Positions 60,511 through 64,000 of a stretch of DNA of 64,000 nt are shown here, one piece after another. Position numbers and translations under genes: made by a program. A model generated the notes under the pieces. The model ran no database searches. It was given only the letters and a program-made list of their open reading frames with translations, and was not told the origin of the DNA. This DNA comes from Megalopta genalis. Taxonomy: Eukaryota; Arthropoda; Insecta; Hymenoptera; Halictidae. Location: NCBI RefSeq assembly GCF_051020955.1, contig NC_135013.1:36967302-37031301 (forward strand), given 5' to 3'. Numbering within the stretch: the first letter of the stretch is position 1; every line of letters begins with the position of its first letter.

Positions 60511-61519
60511 ATGACAATGGGCGATGAGACTCCAGTTGCATCACTGGTTCTTCCTGTAATCTTAAGACCAATATTAATGAAGGTACTTTAAATTTCTGAG
60601 ATCTTTTTACCACGTGAAATCTAGTTTTAAAAACTGAAAAAAATTGAGTCATCGAATGGTTACAAACTATTATTACATGTTTCTTGGTTCAATTGCAGCT
60701 AGAGAGACAAAATGTACTGGCTGCTCAAACTCTCCGCACAGCATTATTGAAAGCTGAAAATTCTCATCCAGGAATCACACATGATTTCATTCTTGGTATA
60801 ATACGACGGGCTGAACTTAATCTTGATATGAATGAAAGTGTTTTGAGATTGCAAGGAGCAGCTTCTGATTATGATGGTATATCATATTGACAATGTATAT
60901 TAAATAAGATTGAATGAAATATTTTGATAATATATAGTAATATTATAATATACGTAACTTTTTCTGAATCATAGTTGTAGAATACAGATCAGCTAGATCC
61001 GAAGATGCTTTTCAAGAACTAAATCGTAAATCAACTTCATTGAAAAGAATACTTAGTCGAATCCCTGATGAAATAACTGATCGTAAAACTTTTCTTGAAA
61101 CAATCAAGTGTGTATTTATATTTATCTATTTCATTTATGTGTAATTATTTTTGTTGTTCATTTAATGTAACATATTCTAAATATTTCCAGAGAAATAGCA
61201 AGTGCAATAAAAAAGCTTTTAGATGCAGTAAATGAGGTCAATGCATTTATTCGTGGTTCTGCAGGAAAACAGGCATTGGATCAGAGGAAAAGGGAATTTG
61301 TTAAATATAGTAAAAGATTTAGTAACACATTAAAAGAGTATTTCAAAGAAGGGCAGTAAGTATTTGTCACTTTAGTTCCATATTCACATTGATTTTAATT
61401 GAAATATTTTAATTCAAATTTGTAATTTTTACAGAGCTAATGCAGTATTCGTGAGTGCTTTGTACTTAATACATCAGACAAATATGATAATGCTCACAGT
61501 AAAAGATAAGTGTGAGTAA
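60511..61519 (+). CDS. PDCD10: Programmed cell death protein 10 (CCM3)
   Basis: Adaptor that binds GCKIII kinases and striatins in the STRIPAK complex; loss in humans causes cerebral cavernous malformations, and in flies affects tracheal tubes. Exons: 60511-60582, 60699-60876, 60975-61107, 61191-61355 and 61435-61519; 210 residues against 212 in human. The N-terminal dimerisation half carries ERQNVLAAQTLRTALLKAE. The FAT-homology half carries FQELNRKSTSLKRILSRIPDEITDR, IASAIKKLLDAVN, KREFVKYSKRFSNTLKEYFKEG and ALYLIHQTNMIM. The second is the paxillin/CCM2-binding surface in human. The last codons (DKCE, stop) lie over a strong donor-like gtgagt, so an alternative 3' exon is possible. Start MTMGDETP is used; the second Met two codons later is an alternative. 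Confidence 0.95.
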
Positions 61520-62040
61520 TGAATTTATAATAACAAAGTTACTTGTAACTATTATGAAGTATGTATTATTATAATTTTATCGATTTTGTTATATATTTGA
61601 TAATAGAATTTAAATACCATTTAATATAAAATGTATATCATTATCTTATATGTATTAAATTGTTATAATATCATTATCGACAAATGAAATTATGAACACA
61701 CGAAAACGATTCTAATAGAAGATATAAATGTTGTCTCAATGTAGTATGTTGTTATTTCATGTAAAATTAATATATATGTTTAAATATGACTGAGGAGAAA
61801 GGAAATTGATTTTGAAAAAAACAGAACAGATTTGGAATTAGAAAGACACTTCCCCAAATGTATAAGAAATAAAAATTACTTTATTGATAACAAATGTACA
61901 CAAATGTGTTGTATATTTCCCACTTGGAAAATTGAATGGCTTGGCTATCTACATCCTCATTGTATTAACAATGACAATGAGTAACAGTAAGGGTTAGTGG
62001 TAATTATCGTAATGAACATTACTGGAAAATGTACAAATCT
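61520..62040. other. Overlapping 3' ends of PDCD10 (+) and ARPC5 (-)
   Basis: AATAAA at 61868-61873 (plus strand) and TTTATT at 61880-61885 (AATAAA on the minus strand) lie only a few bases apart. Transcripts of the two convergent genes would therefore end in the same place or overlap slightly. Confidence 0.6.
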
Positions 62041-62840
62041 TCAAGCACGCTTGCTATCTGAAAATGCTCGTACAATACTGCCAACGCCACTAATATTGTA
62101 TACTTTTTCATGCCAGATTAACAAATGACTACTGCTACCTTCTGTAGGAATTTCAAATCCCCGATATATGTATTTCATTAAAACATCCAATAGGTCACTA
62201 TCTAATCGTGCTAGACAGTCTTCCATTTGATTAGATTTTATACTTAAAAGAACCTTCAAAGTTAAATTCCTTGCATTGTCCTGTAATTTTTAAGAATCTT
62301 TAATACAATGTATTAATTATACTCAAACAATAATATCTCCGTTCAAAATAAAAATATAGGCATAAAACAGATCGCATAAAGTGAAATTTTACAGTCATTT
62401 AAATATCAAACAACAATGTAAATTAGAGTAAAATATAAAATACTATCGGCTAGTGAAATATAAGTTTTATTTATTAAGTAAAAATGCAATGAAAATGTGT
62501 GACAGTGAGGTTACCTTTACTTGTTGATTTTTACATTCAAGTGGAGCAGATTTTAATACTAAGATCAAAGCTTCGGCATTCTTACCCTTGAATAAACATT
62601 AAGGAAACTATAACGAATTGTAACAAAATTGTTTAGAAGATAGTTATATGTGTCAATACAAAAAACATTAAAAGGATATTGGCTAAGAAGTGTCAAAACT
62701 TCCGTCTCGTCTGGACCAGTCGGTCCTCCTAATCCTCCATCCGCATCTTCTTCTTTAAAATTATTATCACTGTATTGATCTACATCGATTTTTCGAAATG
62801 CTGATGCTGACGAGTCCTTCTTGCCATCGTTTCGTGACAT
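62041..62840 (-). CDS. Arpc5: Actin-related protein 2/3 complex subunit 5
   Basis: Smallest structural subunit (p16) of the Arp2/3 actin-nucleating complex. Exons on the minus strand: 62840-62680, 62587-62515 and 62280-62041; 157 residues against 151 in human. The N-terminal region AFRKIDVDQYSDNNFKEED and GPDETEVLTLLSQ is followed by GKNAEALILVLKSAPLECKN, then DNARNLTLKVLLSIKS, VLMKYIYRGFEIPTEGSS, LLIWHEKVYNISGVGSIVR. Intron 1 (62679-62588, 92 bp) has no acceptable major-class donor at the conserved junction SQ|GKN. Instead it begins ATATCCTTTT and has TTCCTTAAT 11-12 bases before its end, the signature of a minor-spliceosome intron. A conventional GT-AG reading (AAT|gttttt to ttcaag) is possible but would insert Y-P-F-N into a conserved site. 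Head-to-head with HACD3. Confidence 0.93.
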
Positions 62841-63526
62841 TTTGACTACGTGCTTGACGTTTCACAGTGATCACGCCCGGCTTATCAACTAACGCTTTTA
62901 GAATGAATCTTCATTGGTCTTTAAACATAGAAATATATGAGAAGTGAAATTGCTATCAGAAATTTTCATATTCGTGTTCTCAAATTGGGTGACCGTGATA
63001 CACCATATACAGCCAGCGTTGCCATTTCTTTGAGTTAACATTTTCGACCCTTTCTATGAGTTATTCGATGAAAGAAGAAAAAAATCGGAAACATTGGAAA
63101 GTTAACATATGCATATGTATTATAAAAAATATTTCACTGCAAATCATGTCTACATACATAATAAGAATTGGAGTTGTATATACTTGTGTAATTAAAAAGG
63201 TTAACAAATTCAAAGTATGAAACCAGTGGATTCAAAATTCTACCAATCAAAAGCAATTTGCTTAGACATACGCATGCGTACTAAATATATACAATTGTGT
63301 GAATGTTGATTACTGTGAAGTGTTGCTTTAGAATTCGATACTTTTATATCATATATTTTTAAGTATTGTAATAGTTTTAAAAATCATTTCATAATCAAAG
63401 TTTTATAATGTATATTTCAAAATTTTCTTCTGCCATTTAATAAGTGAATTTAAAGGTTAAGTTTATACATTATTGTGATGCTTTTAATGCAAAAAATATA
63501 CTTTATGTATTGGTAATTTTAATTAA
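62841..63526. promoter_or_regulatory. Divergent promoter region, ARPC5 (-) and HACD3 (+)
   Basis: 686 bp of noncoding DNA between start codons. The ARPC5-proximal 120 bp is richer in G+C and CpG. Confidence 0.55.
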
Positions 63527-64000
63527 ATGATGAGTGTCCCGAAACTTATTAGCAGATTATATAGTCCGAAGATATTGTGGTTTCAAACGGATGTTACGGT
63601 TATCATACGTATCTTACTACAAGATGTTGATAACTATTACCTACATGTTGAATGTGATCATTTACTATTTAGGTATTCACACGTAAATTTTATATTAATT
63701 ATTTTTATAGAATATAATGAAATACCCTATTTTTAGCTGTACCATAAATGGAAAAGATTATTATGTTATTTTGTACCTGTTTGGGACAGTGGTAGCAGAA
63801 AAAACTATGCATGAAAACATAGGAAGAGAGATCAAGATTACACTAACAAAAGCTCATAAATGTAATTAGCTCACAATCATTTTGTACTTAATTATTTTGC
63901 ACTTTATACTTATACAGTTTGTACTCTTCTTTGATAGGGACAGAATGGCTAAGGCTACATATTGAAACCGAAAAGAAACCTTTAATTGTATCAGATACAG
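63527..64000 (+). CDS. HACD3: Very-long-chain 3-hydroxyacyl-CoA dehydratase 3, 5' part (cut by window)
   Basis: ER enzyme of the very-long-chain fatty-acid elongation cycle. Exons visible: 63527-63672, 63737-63861 and 63938-64000 (continuing past the end). The translated part is the N-terminal CS (p23-like) domain that marks the HACD3/PTPLAD1 subfamily: SPKILWFQTDVTVIIRI, NYYLHVECDHLLFSC, ILYLFGTVVAEKT, REIKITLTKAHKWTEWLRL, then EKKPLIVSDT. It aligns with human TPHVYWAQRHRELYLRVEL...WWERLTKQEKRPLFLAPD. The catalytic membrane domain lies beyond the window, so activity cannot be judged. Two Mets (63527, 63530) begin the frame. Confidence 0.85.

Overview
The window is animal nuclear DNA, most likely from a hymenopteran insect and probably a bee. 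The evidence is an AT-rich genome with very short introns (many 60-120 bp), CpG-containing promoter DNA, and intron-split housekeeping genes whose reconstructed proteins match insect families. The exact species cannot be fixed from the sequence. I rebuilt exon chains by hand from GT/AG sites, reading-frame phase and remembered family sequences. All exon coordinates are inferences unless noted.

Layout. 1-12,100 is gene-poor, more GC-rich DNA: a possible 3' tip of an unidentified membrane-protein gene (1-132), then a long upstream region of the store-operated calcium channel gene Orai, which has several candidate first coding exons. Orai's common exons lie at 12,130-12,984 (+). After that genes are dense and mostly arranged head-to-head or tail-to-tail: MORN3 (-), ZCCHC8 (+), a TA-flanked DNA-transposon relic, SMIM14 (-), TAF7 (-), an ORP5/ORP8-type oxysterol-binding-protein-related gene (+), a small winged-helix-like gene of unknown family (+), asteroid/ASTE1 (-), a Tigger/pogo-derived DNA-binding gene (+), CCS (-), SS18 (+), POGLUT2/3-type (-), FBXO42 (+), SYF1/XAB2 (-), PDCD10/CCM3 (+), ARPC5 (-), and the 5' end of HACD3 (+), which is cut by the window edge.

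Functional themes. RNA processing and transcription: ZCCHC8 (NEXT complex), SYF1 (spliceosome), TAF7 (TFIID), SS18 (BAF/SWI-SNF). Calcium, lipid and membrane contacts: Orai, ORP8 and HACD3 at the ER and plasma membrane. Others cover copper delivery (CCS), protein O-glycosylation in the ER (POGLUT), actin nucleation (ARPC5), ubiquitin ligase substrate choice (FBXO42) and GCKIII kinase scaffolding (PDCD10). They are not an operon; the shared feature is compact bidirectional promoters.

The most interesting observations are: an apparent minor-spliceosome (U12) intron with AT...AA ends in ARPC5; several alternative Orai first exons, all in the same phase; a truncated pogo/Tigger-derived gene that keeps its DNA-binding half; an orphan winged-helix-like gene; a SMIM14 protein that has lost the N-terminal Cys motif of the human protein; and a recurrent palindromic decamer in noncoding DNA. 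I found no prokaryotic-style system, CRISPR array, or convincing functional tRNA or rRNA gene.
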